NCBI RefSeq assembly: GCF_029840635.1 | Contig: NZ_JAOCCU010000019.1 | Span: 58,886 to 122,885, forward strand | DNA: 64,000 bases | Source: Mitsuaria sp. GD03876 | Lineage (GTDB): Bacteria; Pseudomonadota; Gammaproteobacteria; Burkholderiales; Burkholderiaceae_C | Reading direction: 5' to 3' | Part shown: positions 9,001 to 16,578 of the stretch, piece by piece | Position numbering within the stretch: the stretch's first letter is position 1 | Layout: the number at the start of each line of letters is the position of its first letter | Program-made: the position numbers and the translations under genes | The notes under the pieces: model-generated | Told to the model about the DNA's origin: nothing | What the model saw: the letters and a program-made list of their open reading frames with translations, nothing else | The model's database searches: none

Positions 9001-11214
9001 GCGCAGCAGCGCCGGCACGAACTCCGCGGCGGTCACCCGATGGCGACGCAGGTGCGCGAGCAGGGCACCGGGATCCAGCAGCGTGTCCCGCGGGCACATC
9101 ACCAGCGCGTTGCCGGTGCCGATCGACCGCAACAGGTCGCCGGCGAAGACATCGAAGTTCGCGTTGGCCAGTTGAAGCCACCGGTCGCGCTCGGGGCGCA
9201 AGTCGTAGACCTGCTCCCAGGCCGAGGCGATCGCCTCCAGGTTGCGATGCGCGATCTGCACGCCCTTGGGCTTGCCGGTCGTGCCCGAGGTGAAGGTGAT
9301 GTACGCCAGCTCGTCCTGCCCAGCCGACGGCACGGCCAAGTCGTCGTTGCCCCCGCTCGTGGTCTGGTCCTCATACGCCCCGGACACGAGGTGATCGATC
9401 CGCAGGACCTGGACGGCGGTACCGTCGCCGCCGACCGCGTCGGCATGGGCCTGGGTATCGGCGTCGGCCAGCAGCAGGCGCGCCTTGGCGCCCACCATCG
9501 CCTCGCCGATGCGCGCGGGCGGCATCTGGGGCGTCAGCGGCAGGTAGACCGCCGCGGCCTTCATCACGCCGAGCACGGCCACCGGCAGCAGGTGGGTCCG
9601 CTCGAGGCAGAAGCCCACCACCTCGCCGCGACGTACGCCGGCGTCGATCAAGGCGCGGGCCACGCGGTTGGACAGGCGCTCCAGCGCGGCGAAGTCGAGT
9701 TGCCGGTCGTCGTCGATGACCGCCGGCGCGCGCGGGCGCTCGAGGGCATGGCGGCGGACCCGGTCGGCCAGCGTGCGCGCCGGGAGCGCCTCGGCCGTTC
9801 CGGCCTTGGCCAGGCCGGAGAACGTGGCCAGCAGCGCTTCCTGCTCGCTCGTCAGCAATGCCAACTCGGCCACTGGGGCGTCCGGCGCCTGCAGGGACTG
9901 CGCCAGCAACTGGAACCACGCGGTCTGGAACGTGCCCGCGGACGCCTCGGTGAAGTAGCCGACGTGGTGGTCCAGCTGCAGCTGGATCGGCTGGCCCGCG
10001 CCGTAGTCCCGGAAGGTCAGCGTCAGCGGCGTGAGTTCGTGCCCGTTGGGCAGGAAATGGGTGTCGGCTTGCAGGCCGAGCTCGGCGAAGTCGAAGTCCA
10101 GCTTCTGGTAGTTGACGTTGACGTCGAACACGCTGGCTCGCGGCGCGGCGCCACGTGCCGCGTCGTTCATCTCCTGCTGGATGGCGCTGAGCGGGTAGCG
10201 GCCGTGGCGATAGTTGCGGCGCAGCGTCCGGCCGATGTCGCTGGCGATGCGGCTGATGCCCGCGTCGTTGCCGGCGCGCACGCGCAGCGGCATGACCTGC
10301 ATCGTCAGGTCGATGGCCTTGCGGCTGACCGCGTCGCGGCGGTTGTGGATCGGCGTGCCATACAGCGCGTCGTCGCGGCCGTGCAGGCGCTGGAACGTGG
10401 CGTGCGTGACCGCGAGCAGCCAGGCGAATGGCGTCACGCCGCGGGCCTCGCACAGCACCTGCAGGCGGGTCCAGTCGTCGGCGCCGAGGTCGCGCGTCAG
10501 GCGGCGGGTGGTCTCATGGCCCTCACGCGGCGCGTGGCCGAGGGGCGCGCAGAGCAACTCCGGCGGGCAGAGCAACTCGTCGCGCCAATGCGCTTGCGCC
10601 GCCGTCCGTGCCTGCTCGTCCAACGCATGGAAGGACGTGGGCATCGCCACCGAGCCCGGCCAGGCACCGGTCAGCCGTCCGAAAACCTCGCGCAGCCAGT
10701 TCGCGAAGCCCCAGCCATCCACCAGCAGGTGGTGCGCGATCGTGAAGTACCAATGGCGCGACGCGTCCAGCCGGATCAGGCCGGCCGAGAACAGCGATTC
10801 CCGCTCCAGGTCGAAGGGGCGCTCGAACAGCTCGCGCAGCAGGTCGCGCGCGGCGTCCTCGGGCGACGGTGCCGCGCTGACGTCGACGAAGCGGAACGCC
10901 GCCGGCCCGGAGACCGGCGCGTCGGGGACGTCGGCCATCGCCGGCGCGGCATCGACGAAGCGCACGCGCCGCAGCAGCTGCGGGTGCGTGACCAGCACTT
11001 GGCCGAAGGCCTCGGCCATCCGCGGGAAATCGATCGGCTGGCGCAGGTCCACGTAGCCGCCGATGTTGTACAGCGGCGATCGGGGAATCCGGAGCTGATG
11101 GAAAAGGATTTCCTGCTGGGCGACGCTCAGCGAATGCATACCAGCGGGGGACACGATTTCAGCGGGAATCGACATGACGTTTTCGAATATGGCCAATATC
11201 TGGACGAGCGCCAT
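1..11214 (-). CDS. Non-ribosomal peptide synthetase, N-terminal 3738 residues (C-terminus outside window)
   Basis: A multimodular NRPS that assembles a peptide on carrier-protein thioesters. The frame is open from 11214 to the left edge. Domains in order, with approximate residues of landmark motifs: C1 (HHLLVDG ~163), A1 (TSGTTGKPKG ~645), T1 (GGHSLL ~1035), C2 (HHIASDG ~1225), T2 (GGHSLL ~1598) with no A domain before it, C3 (HHLIFDH ~1825), A2 (TSGSTGRPKG ~2312), T3 (~2705), C4 (HHLVFDH ~2932), A3 (TSGSTGRPKG ~3448, YRTGDL ~3708). Reading the binding-pocket positions by eye, A2 gives DVWHFSLVD, the serine code of EntF type. A1 gives DVGEVVTID, close to ornithine/lysine codes. A3 gives DLEHNTTVS, perhaps a diamino acid (weak). 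An N-terminal C domain suggests acyl starting or transfer from a partner synthetase. ATG at 11214 has GGGGA 8 nt upstream; ATG at 11175 is the alternative. The product cannot be named from this part alone. Confidence 0.93.
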   Translation of the reverse strand, partial: MALVQILAIFENVMSIPAEIVSPAGMHSLSVAQQEILFHQLRIPRSPLYNIGGYVDLRQPIDFPRMAEAFGQVLVTHPQLLRRVRFVDAAPAMADVPDAPVSGPAAFRFVDVSAAPSPEDAARDLLRELFERPFDLERESLFSAGLIRLDASRHWYFTIAHHLLVDGWGFANWLREVFGRLTGAWPGSVAMPTSFHALDEQARTAAQAHWRDELLCPPELLCAPLGHAPREGHETTRRLTRDLGADDWTRLQVLCEARGVTPFAWLLAVTHATFQRLHGRDDALYGTPIHNRRDAVSRKAIDLTMQVMPLRVRAGNDAGISRIASDIGRTLRRNYRHGRYPLSAIQQEMNDAARGAAPRASVFDVNVNYQKLDFDFAELGLQADTHFLPNGHELTPLTLTFRDYGAGQPIQLQLDHHVGYFTEASAGTFQTAWFQLLAQSLQAPDAPVAELALLTSEQEALLATFSGLAKAGTAEALPARTLADRVRRHALERPRAPAVIDDDRQLDFAALERLSNRVARALIDAGVRRGEVVGFCLERTHLLPVAVLGVMKAAAVYLPLTPQMPPARIGEAMVGAKARLLLADADTQAHADAVGGDGTAVQVLRIDHLVSGAYEDQTTSGGNDDLAVPSAGQDELAYITFTSGTTGKPKGVQIAHRNLEAIASAWEQVYDLRPERDRWLQLANANFDVFAGDLLRSIGTGNALVMCPRDTLLDPGALLAHLRRHRVTAAEFVPALLREVAAWPQDGAHGLASMRLVVVGSDSWYAVDHARLRAACGPVPRIINTYGVTEAAIDSSYHEPDDAAAPADGMMPIGRPFPGMRLHVVDASLRALPPGVTGELCIGGLGVGPGYLERPELNRDKFVPDPWGAPGDRLYRTGDLARWRDDGVVELSGRADHQVKIRGFRVELGEIETAIQRLSGVHQAVVHAFASGNGERTLAAFVVAEPSRRALGIRADLAVTLPDYMVPATVTWLEALPRTANGKIDRAALPRPTLGDATLRTAPRDDTERAVAQVWQDVLGHAHLPSIEDRFFDIGGHSLLAMRVVAELRRRLRAEVPLATLFEAATLADFAARVAAAPPAPAAISARPAGNKAPLSHAQQRLWLIDQMHGGHSPHYHLPLVLDLRGELDLHRLRRALTQVATRHEVLRAVVREEAGQAWQDVQAPTPVDLQVADQGPGLDDEALDELIATFVDQPFDLAAAPPWRARVWSLAADHHVLAVVIHHIASDGWSAAIAVDEWRQAYADDGQTPPAPLAVQYGDFAYWDRQPAREAARARDLAYWMRQLADLPAADPLPLDRPRPARSDVRGAVHHSRLDAATSARLETLRRNSGATLFSVLHASLALLMARVGGSHDIVLGAPVANRHSAELEPLIGLFVNTLVLRVPVRLDEDFPTLLARCGQVGAQAQAHQDLPFDVLADAIAASTGRHEPLFRVMLSLQNNRRASLALPGLSVTAREPQRRTTQFELCLDVTEGEDGLRLSWEYATAVFDAATIAALDRQLHGLLETALTLPGTPVGDWPLGGTSEVRGTSAPAPASDITIATAAALDPTVTPTVENAVRPHVDPTTDTERLLASLWEELLKPGRAVSCGDNFFALGGHSLLAMRLMARLRESGRQVAVSDLLGAADLASLARILDARDQSPRTVFQAPPNLIPEGCARIVPSLLPLVALGQEEIDRIVGRVSGGAANIQDIYPLLPMQEGLLFLHMAAQGSGDPYVTPTLLRLADRAEAERFVRTVQQMVDRHDALRTAVLWEGLSRPVQVVWRQAPLSVNWRAAEPEEDVLARMLASCQQGRHVLPLHEAPLMRLEIAAEPSGAHLVLLTHHHLIFDHVGLDLIDAEWRLHQAGRQDELPEPVPLRDFVAQALHQQETGDATAHFRAVLGDVDTPTAPFGLLHAQGDGSDITQAERPLSPALSERLRQAARRRGMSPAVLFHVAWSMVLSACAGRDDVVFGTVLSGRLRGAAGIDATMGLFINTLPVRARLAGVGAEQALSAMNMALHGLVEHEQTPLALAQRCSGVTAPTPLFSAVLNYRHSVAPTSADTGALPVIAGEERTNYPFTLSVDDFGQDFTLVMQVDDRVGAERLLDATATALEQLIQALDTGSRDALLALATLPAAEQQRLARWNDTARELPGADELVHTLFDAQVERTPQAIAVSAEDGTLTYAELQARSNRLAQALAARGAGPDQLVGVCMERSADLVVALLGVLKAGAAYVPLDPDLPPARLGWILRDARPALVLTQQAIASRLADATAVVDAEAEAEANAGGSPPPEVLVLDAVPLRAMLDALPPVAPAQPALGPRHLVYTLYTSGSTGRPKGVMNEHAGVVNRLLWMQRVFALDADDRVLQKTPFGFDVSVWEFFWPLITGARVVMARPQGHRSPDYLARLIDEQGITTLHFVPSMLQAYLDGVPASTAHASLRLVFCSGEALAPVQRDRFLRRWPHAGLHNLYGPTEAAVDVSWHACVLGSPQGTVPIGAPIDNTRLHVLDAHGRPVPVGVPGEIHIAGVQVARGYLNRPDLTAERFVRDPFSTDPAARMYRTGDLGQWREDGQIEYLGRNDFQVKLRGQRIELGEIEAALTALPGVREAVTVLREDSPGDARLVAYLTLTEAAAPDAAHATGHDWAAKLATRLPSYMVPAAFIVLEAMPLSVNGKLDRAALPAPVVGSRGRHVPPATAAERLLATLWEELLSPGRPVSTRDNFFALGGHSLLSLRLLSRLREHGADVSIHQILEAADLGALAGAMEAAGPAAGAAFQAPPNLIAPGCARITPDMLPLVTLSQDEIDHIAARTPGGAANIQDIYPLMPLQEGMLFLHMAATQRSDPYVTPVLLALGGREETERFARTVQHLVARHDALRTAVLWDALPQPVQVVWREATLSVTWRRFGPGEDVMARMRELCARERQWLPLDEAPLMRMEIAEREDGSHLVVFSCHHLVFDHVGLEIIDTEWRLHEQGRQDELPVPVPYREFVAEALHRQAGPEAEAFFRAQLGDLASPTAPFDLLEVRGDGTDIAQAERALDPALSRRLREAARERGISPAALFHVAWAMVLATCSGRDDVAFGTVLSGRLHGRSGVESTMGLFINTLPVRARLAQASAEEAVETMSGVLRALVAHEQASLALAQRCSGVDARLPLFSALLNYRHTAPASASSGTGLRILDGEERTNYPFSLSVDDLGQDFELVMQTDAEVGAPRMLDFVVGALEGLTLALESADPRPVRALTALPDSEARLLARWNATERDLPADGLVHRAIARVAAARPDAPAVIDGELRWSYAELEARARHVALALRRVGVRAEDRVAVCARRSPELIAALLGVWKAGGAYLPLDPGYPAERLAQMLEDAGPRAVLRLGEVPAAVRDWPVASFDLAELLADGALADDAQADVRSAALSEDQADTQAKASADSPADAPAPALSDASNDAVLAAFEPWSLEPDLAGPAPSRLAYVMYTSGSTGRPKGVMVEHRGLLNYALDAARWFDLDADSVVLQQNSLNFDLSIEEIVPALLAGAALTPGREPLGTREQPGIASMVHLTAAHWHTLVGEWSQAPARAAVQLRGVRTVNVTGDAISLHKLAQWEALLATLWDEPSLRPRLVNTYGPTEITVSCSAAYVRHAEQGARVSIGRPFANTRLYVLDAAMSPVPAGVPGELWVGGVGVARGYLNRPDLTAERFVTDPSAGNSSAGNSSADGSSADGSLTDGSLTDGSLTDEPQARMYRTGDLVRWRLDGELEFIGRADFQAKVR
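101..205. repeat. 15-bp coding minisatellite, 7 units, inside NRPS domain A3
   Basis: Seven head-to-tail 15-bp units (101-115, 116-130, ... 191-205) drift from GTCGGTCAAGGACC-like to GCCGGCCGAGGAG-like copies. On the minus strand they encode five-residue repeats of the SAGNS / SADGS / LTDGS type. They lie between the A7 region (ERFVTDP) and the A8 motif (MYRTGDL) of A3. Unit length keeps the frame, so copy number can change without breaking the gene. The other two A domains have no such insert at this point. Confidence 0.9.
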
Positions 11215-11901
11215 CTCACCAGTCCCCGAAATAGGGTGGCGGATGAAATCGGATTCCCGGTGGATCAATGAACAGGCGTGCGAACGCCCATCCGCTGATT
11301 ACCCAGCGAATATCGAAAAATGGGGATTACCGGTCTCGAGCCGGCTCAGCGGGGCCGCTCAGTGTGGGCAAGCCGGCGCGACGTTTGAATCGCGACGCTG
11401 CGGGAGACCGTGGAGGCTGTCGACGCCAGCACAGAGGGGCCGCGCAAGGGCGCGCGCCGGCTGTCGCGATCGAGAGGGGAGAGGGCGGACGCCATGGCAT
11501 CCGCGGCCCTGGGGGCCTGGGGTGAACTTCATTTAACTTCGCTTCCCTGAATGAACGGTCGCCGGTTGCAGTATCCCGAGTTGGCGCCATTCAATTGTTT
11601 GGGGGCGATTCTTAGAGATCCGACTTCCGCCGTCAAGTGACGTTGTCGTGACGCCGCGGCGTGATTCCAGCAGTGCCGAAGAATCACTTCGGATAATCCG
11701 AAGGCGGCCATCGGAATGGGGTGCGCAATCCCACCAACGGGGGTGGGTTTTGAGTGGCTTCGTCCCCGTATCGCGCGACAGCTGCGGGTCGCTTGAATTT
11801 CCTGCGCTTGAACTGCGCGAAACGCATATCGGGGAATGACATACTCCCGGCCGCGCGAGGAGCGCAATCGCATCGGGAAGAACAACGAACAAGGGGTGTC
11901 T
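11215..11901. other. Intergenic region between divergent NRPS and DUF5916-type genes
   Basis: I see no convincing gene here. Short open frames on both strands lack ribosome-binding sites and resemble no protein I know. The region should hold the promoter of the NRPS (leftward) and of the secreted protein (rightward). An AT-richer patch around 11525-11640 is the most likely promoter area. I could not identify individual -35/-10 boxes with confidence. Confidence 0.5.
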
Positions 11902-14253
11902 GTGCGTCGTCGCACCGTGTTGACCATCGTGCGCCGCGGCGCCAGGAGCGGATTGGAGGCGTGGCTGGCCGGCGGCCTGCTCGTCGCGGGTGCACTGCCC
12001 GCGGGAGCCTTCACGGTGCAGACGACGTCCGCGGACGAGCCCCCGGTCGTGATCGACGGACGGCTGACGGAGGACGTCTGGCGGCGCGCGCCGGTGCATG
12101 CCGCGTTCGCGCAGCTGCAGCCGACGGCCGGGGCGGACTACGCCAGCGGCATCCGGACGCAGGTTCAGGTGGTGGCCGACGGCAGGGCGCTGATCATCGG
12201 CATCCGCGCCTGGTGCGATCAGCCGCCGCATGTCGTGCTGTCGCGGCGCGACGCCGTGCAGCGGGACCAGGACATGGTCGGCGTGTGGATCGACACCGGC
12301 GGGCGAGGGGAGTCCGCGATGTTCCTCAAGGCCAGCCTGGCCGGCGTGGTGACGGACGGCCTGTACCGCGCCTCGGACGACGAGGAGGACCTTGGTCCCG
12401 ACTTCCCGGTGCGGGTCGCCACGGCCCTGCTGCCCGATGGCTACAGCATGGAGATCCGCTGGCCGTTGTCGGCGTTGCGATACCCGTTCCAGCCCGCCGC
12501 GCCGTGGCGCATGGTCGTCGCCCGCGCGGTGCCGGGGGCGGGCAACCTGCTGCTGGTGAGCGGCAAGGCCGATGCCGAGGCGCTGAGCTTCCTCCATGCG
12601 AGCGAGCCGCTGACCGGCCTGGAGCCGGTGCTCGGCGAGCATCGCCACCGCCAGGAAGGGGACGTCAGCGTCGAATGGACGGGACGCAACGTGCGCACCG
12701 GCGAGCACGCGGCGAGTCGCGGCAGCGTGGGGGTCGAGGGCTGGTGGCGGCCGCGCGCGGACTGGCTCGTGAACGCGACGCTGAATCCCGATTTCGCGCA
12801 GGTGGACATCGACGCGCCGCAGACCAACGGCAACCGCGCGGTGGCGCTCGCGCTGCCGGAGAAGCGGCGCTACTTCCTGGAAAGCGCCGACGTGCTGGGG
12901 TTGCCGCTGTCGGGCTTCTATTCACGCACGATCGCGGATCCGCGCTGGGGGCTGCGGGCGACGTGGCGCGGCGTCGGCGCCGACGCGACGATGCTGGTGT
13001 CGGAGGACCGGGCCGGCACGGTGGTCACGCGGGGACGTCCTTGGGGGACCGACGAATGGACGCTGGCGGCGCCCAGCACGTCGGAGGTGTTCCGGGGGCG
13101 TTGGCAGCCGGGGTTGCCGGGGCCGGGAGCGTCGGCCGATGCAGAGGAGGGCGGAGAGGACAGCGCGTTGACGCTGGGCACGCTGCTCTCGCGCCGCAGC
13201 TTGGGCGATGGCCGGCGCGGCCAGTTGGCGGGCATCGACGGGCTGTGGAGAAGCAGTGCCGACGGACATCACTGGCAGGCACAGTGGAGCGTGATGGCCA
13301 GCGAGAACACGCTGGCGACCGATGACGAGGGCGAAGTCCAGCGGCGGGCAGGGCCGTCGCGACGCGATGCGTCCGGGTGGGCGAAGCTGCTCTACAGCGA
13401 CGACCGGTGGCTGAATTCCGCCGAGGTCACGCGGGTCGGGCCGGAGTTCGTCAACCTGCTGGGGTTCGTCGACCAGGCGGGCTTGTGGCGGGCGCAAGGC
13501 GAGGTGAACCGGCGCCTGGGCGAGATGTCGCTGCCGGGTGGCGGGCTGCTGCATCAGACGGAATGGCACTTCGCCGCGTCCGAGGCGCGCAGCCTGCGCG
13601 ATGCGGCGCGCGGAGAGCCGGGGAACGAGGTCATCCGCCGCGAGTTGCGCACGGGTTTCTGGCTGTCCACGGCGCGGCGCACGGCGGCATGGCTGCACGC
13701 GGGAATGGACCGGCAACGCGCCCATAGCGGCGGAAAACTTCATGAGACGCCGGCGTGGCATGGCGGTGTCGAGACGACGCCGTTCTCGTGGCTGGCGAGG
13801 CTGACGGCCGAAGGCAGCGTGGGCCGGCAACTGGACACCGACTTCGATCGCGTCGGCCAAGGCGGCTGGTGGTCGATGCAGGCGAGCTCCCGATGGGCGT
13901 TGCCGCAAGGACGCAGCGTGGAGTTCGATCCGGTGTTCACGGGAACGCGCATCCGGGGCGATGGGCCGTATCCATCGCTCAACGAGACGGGCTTGAGGCT
14001 GCTCGGCGTGCTGCACTTGAGCGCCGAGGAAAGCATGCGCGTGATCGTGCAGAACGAGCGCTCGGCGCGCGGCGCGGCGGGGGCTGAAGCGGCGCACACG
14101 CTGAGAAGCCAACACCGGTCGGTGATGTGGAAGAAGCGGTTCTCGTCGCGCTATCAGGTGGCGCTCGGGGCGCAGTGGGACTCGCGGTCGGAGAAGGCGT
14201 CGACGCGGGAGGTGTTCCTGAAGCTGGAGGCTGCGTTGGGGGATGGGGGCTGA
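11902..14253 (+). CDS. Secreted CBM9-like / DUF5916-type protein
   Basis: A 783-residue protein. The N-terminus has an arginine-rich stretch, then a hydrophobic segment (GGLLVAGALPAGA), read as a signal peptide. Next comes a carbohydrate-binding family 9-like beta-sandwich (about residues 35-240; 'PPVVIDGRLTEDVW' is the usual opening of this fold), followed by a long DUF5916-like region rich in beta-strand patterns that may form an outer-membrane barrel ('TLNPDFAQVDIDAPQTN' is typical of DUF5916). The protein probably sits at the cell envelope; substrate unknown. I chose GTG 11902 because AAGGGG precedes it by 5 nt and the signal peptide then sits at the start. ATG 11836 in the same frame adds 22 polar residues and has GGGGA directly abutting it. 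It diverges from the NRPS, and nothing ties it to NRPS function. Confidence 0.8.
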   Translation: MRRRTVLTIVRRGARSGLEAWLAGGLLVAGALPAGAFTVQTTSADEPPVVIDGRLTEDVWRRAPVHAAFAQLQPTAGADYASGIRTQVQVVADGRALIIGIRAWCDQPPHVVLSRRDAVQRDQDMVGVWIDTGGRGESAMFLKASLAGVVTDGLYRASDDEEDLGPDFPVRVATALLPDGYSMEIRWPLSALRYPFQPAAPWRMVVARAVPGAGNLLLVSGKADAEALSFLHASEPLTGLEPVLGEHRHRQEGDVSVEWTGRNVRTGEHAASRGSVGVEGWWRPRADWLVNATLNPDFAQVDIDAPQTNGNRAVALALPEKRRYFLESADVLGLPLSGFYSRTIADPRWGLRATWRGVGADATMLVSEDRAGTVVTRGRPWGTDEWTLAAPSTSEVFRGRWQPGLPGPGASADAEEGGEDSALTLGTLLSRRSLGDGRRGQLAGIDGLWRSSADGHHWQAQWSVMASENTLATDDEGEVQRRAGPSRRDASGWAKLLYSDDRWLNSAEVTRVGPEFVNLLGFVDQAGLWRAQGEVNRRLGEMSLPGGGLLHQTEWHFAASEARSLRDAARGEPGNEVIRRELRTGFWLSTARRTAAWLHAGMDRQRAHSGGKLHETPAWHGGVETTPFSWLARLTAEGSVGRQLDTDFDRVGQGGWWSMQASSRWALPQGRSVEFDPVFTGTRIRGDGPYPSLNETGLRLLGVLHLSAEESMRVIVQNERSARGAAGAEAAHTLRSQHRSVMWKKRFSSRYQVALGAQWDSRSEKASTREVFLKLEAALGDGG

Positions 14254-14268
14254 GCTCAAGGGTCGCAG

Positions 14269-14288
14269 TCCCCCACGCTTGCGGGGGA
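14269..14288. terminator. Short GC hairpin after the DUF5916-type gene
   Basis: TCCCCC and GGGGGA can pair around an 8-nt loop, 15 bases after the stop codon. There is no T-run, so intrinsic termination is only possible. It lies at the probable left edge of the foreign region. Confidence 0.3.
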
Positions 14289-14356
14289 GCAGCGTCCGAT
14301 CCGTTTCCAGGTGATCTGGGCGGCGATACCCTTCGTGAAGGAAGGGAGTCAAAAAG

Positions 14357-16522
14357 ATGAAATCGTTGAAGCTGGAGCTTGCCAACTGCTACGGCATTCG
14401 CAAGTTGGACGTCGTGCTCAACTACGACGGAGAGAGCACCGTTGGGATCTACGCGCCGAACGGCGCGATGAAGAGTTCCCTGGCCGCAACCTTTCAAGAC
14501 GTTGCGGAGGGGAAAGACTCTCGCGATCGCATCTTTGCGGATCGCGTCACTACGCGCGTCATCCAAGACGAGACAGCCACCGATGTGCCCGCGGTCGGTG
14601 TATTGGTGGTGCGACCGTATGACGAGGCCTCGCCCAGCGGCGACGCATCGGCGGCGCTGCTACTGAACGCGACGCTCAGGCAGGAGTACGAGACGTTGCA
14701 TGCGGACGTCAACGCTGCGCGTTCCTCGCTCCTGGGCGCGCTTAAAGCGACCTCTAAGTCCAAGCGGCCGGTGGACCGAGAAGTCTCGACGGCGTTCGCA
14801 GAAACCGCCGATGAGTTCGACGCAGTAATCCGGAACCTGAAGGCCGAACTCGAAGGCTGGGAGCCCGTGTTCAAGGAGGTCCCGTACGACCTGCTGCAGG
14901 ACGACAGGGTGAGCGCCTTTCTCGCAAACGGCGAATTCCGCAGGGCGTTGGATGGCTACGTCAAGAAGTACAACGAGCTGCTTGCGGCCTCCAAATACTT
15001 CAAGAAGGGCGGCTTCAACTACTACGAGGCTGCGAATCTGGCCAAGGCACTCAAGAGCAGTGGCTTCTTCGTCGCCAAACACACGGTGGCTCTGCATTCG
15101 GACGAGCAGAACGAGGAGCTCACATCGGATGCCCAGTTGCAGGAGCTGATCAACGCGGAGAAGGCCAAGATCAGCGAAGACGCGGCGCTGCGCGCCAAGT
15201 TTCAAGAGCTCGAGAAGGAAATTCAGCGCAACGCTCAGCTACGCGAGTTTGAGACCTTCCTGCACAGCAATGTCGAGCTCATCCCTGAGCTCGTCGACAT
15301 GGCAGCTTTCCGCCGCAAGCTGTGGCTGTCGTATCTCAAGGCCAATCACGACCTGTGCTTGGACTTCCTTCAGAAGCTCGATCAGGCAGCGGCTCGTTCA
15401 AGCGAGATCGAGGAAGAGGCGAAGCAGCAGCACACGCTGTGGGAAGAGGTGATCGACATCTTCAACGATCGGTTCATGGTGCCGTTCCACCTCCAGATCG
15501 CCAACAAGTCGCAAGTGGTGATCGGCAAGGAGGTTCCGAGGCTGGGCTTCGTGTTCAAGGAAGACCAAGATCATCGCGTTGTGGAGCGGGACCAGCTGTT
15601 GACGGCGTTGAGCACCGGCGAGCGGCGGGCGTTTCACGTCCTGAACATGCTGTTTGAGATTCACGCGAGGCGAGTAGCCGGCCAGACAACACTCCTGGTG
15701 ATCGATGACATCGCCGATTCGTTCGACTACAAGAACAAGTACGCCATCGTCCAATACCTATCGGATCTGGCCGAGGACGCCCATTTCAAGCTGCTGATCC
15801 TCACGCACAACTTCGACTTCTTCCGCACCATCATCAGCCGCGGCCTGGTATCGCGCAGGAACAGCTTCATGGTGACGAAGACCAACGCAAGCGTGGAGCT
15901 CGTTCAGGCAGAAGGGGTGCGAAACATCTTCCAGCTCGTTTGGAAGCCACGATTCTTCGCGGAGAACAAGAGGAAGATCTGCTGTATCCCGTTCATGCGC
16001 AACCTGATCGAGTTCACGAAGGGCGAGGGCGACTCGGACTATTTGCGCCTGACCTCGTTGCTCCATTGGAAATCCGACTCCAATCAGATCTCGGTTGCGG
16101 ATCTCGATGGCATCTACAACCGGCTGTTCGGCACGGCGGGACAATCATCCGATGACGGAGCGAAGGTCGTGGACTTGATTGACGCCGAAGCAGCGATTTG
16201 CCTCCAAGCGGCAGACGGCCTGAATTTCGAAAACAAGGTAGTGCTTTCGATCGCGATCCGGCTGAAGGCCGAGCAGTTCATGACCGCGAAGATCAATAAC
16301 GCTCCGCTGGTCGCCTCCATCACATCGAATCAAACGCCGGAGTTGTTCAAGCTCTATCGCGCTCAGTTTCCGAGCGAGGCTTTGAACATCGCGGTCCTGA
16401 ATCGGGTGCTCCTCATGACTCCGGAGAACATCCACTTGAACTCCTTCATGTATGAGCCGATCCTTGACATGTCGGACCTTCATTTGCGGCGCTTATATGG
16501 CGAAGTGCAGCGACTCCAGTAG
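14357..16522 (+). CDS. ABC/SMC-type ATPase with central coiled coil, candidate defence ATPase
   Basis: A 721-residue cytoplasmic ATPase with a split ABC nucleotide-binding fold, as in RecF/SMC/Rad50-like proteins. Walker A is near residues 31-42 (GIYAPNGAMKSS), with methionine in place of the last glycine; this variant occurs in related defence-type ATPases as I remember them. A long charged helical middle (about 90-400) looks like coiled coil. The signature motif LSTGERRA is near 416, Walker B TLLVIDDIADS near 443 and the H-loop LILTHNFDFF near 480. The SD AAGGGAG sits 12 nt before ATG. A DUF4145/HEPN-type gene follows 56 bp downstream, so the ATPase may be the sensor or motor and its partner the effector. 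GC is lower than in the NRPS, which supports acquisition. I do not recognise a named system. Confidence 0.8.
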   Translation: MKSLKLELANCYGIRKLDVVLNYDGESTVGIYAPNGAMKSSLAATFQDVAEGKDSRDRIFADRVTTRVIQDETATDVPAVGVLVVRPYDEASPSGDASAALLLNATLRQEYETLHADVNAARSSLLGALKATSKSKRPVDREVSTAFAETADEFDAVIRNLKAELEGWEPVFKEVPYDLLQDDRVSAFLANGEFRRALDGYVKKYNELLAASKYFKKGGFNYYEAANLAKALKSSGFFVAKHTVALHSDEQNEELTSDAQLQELINAEKAKISEDAALRAKFQELEKEIQRNAQLREFETFLHSNVELIPELVDMAAFRRKLWLSYLKANHDLCLDFLQKLDQAAARSSEIEEEAKQQHTLWEEVIDIFNDRFMVPFHLQIANKSQVVIGKEVPRLGFVFKEDQDHRVVERDQLLTALSTGERRAFHVLNMLFEIHARRVAGQTTLLVIDDIADSFDYKNKYAIVQYLSDLAEDAHFKLLILTHNFDFFRTIISRGLVSRRNSFMVTKTNASVELVQAEGVRNIFQLVWKPRFFAENKRKICCIPFMRNLIEFTKGEGDSDYLRLTSLLHWKSDSNQISVADLDGIYNRLFGTAGQSSDDGAKVVDLIDAEAAICLQAADGLNFENKVVLSIAIRLKAEQFMTAKINNAPLVASITSNQTPELFKLYRAQFPSEALNIAVLNRVLLMTPENIHLNSFMYEPILDMSDLHLRRLYGEVQRLQ

Positions 16523-16578
16523 CTGATATTCGACGACGAGCCGCGAGAACGATAAAATAACAACTGGAGGGAGTCCCA

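Noticed and set aside
4651..11271. A 2206-codon plus-strand open frame and a similar one at 1030-3219
   Set aside because: They are antisense to the NRPS, whose minus-strand frame shows all expected C, A and T motifs in one register. The plus frames give Arg/Gln/Gly-rich low-complexity protein, typical of shadows in high-GC genes.
14266..14292. A CCCCCACGCTTGCGGGGG sequence that resembles the core of a type I-E CRISPR repeat
   Set aside because: Only one copy exists and there are no spacers or cas genes; it is a simple hairpin, perhaps a terminator.
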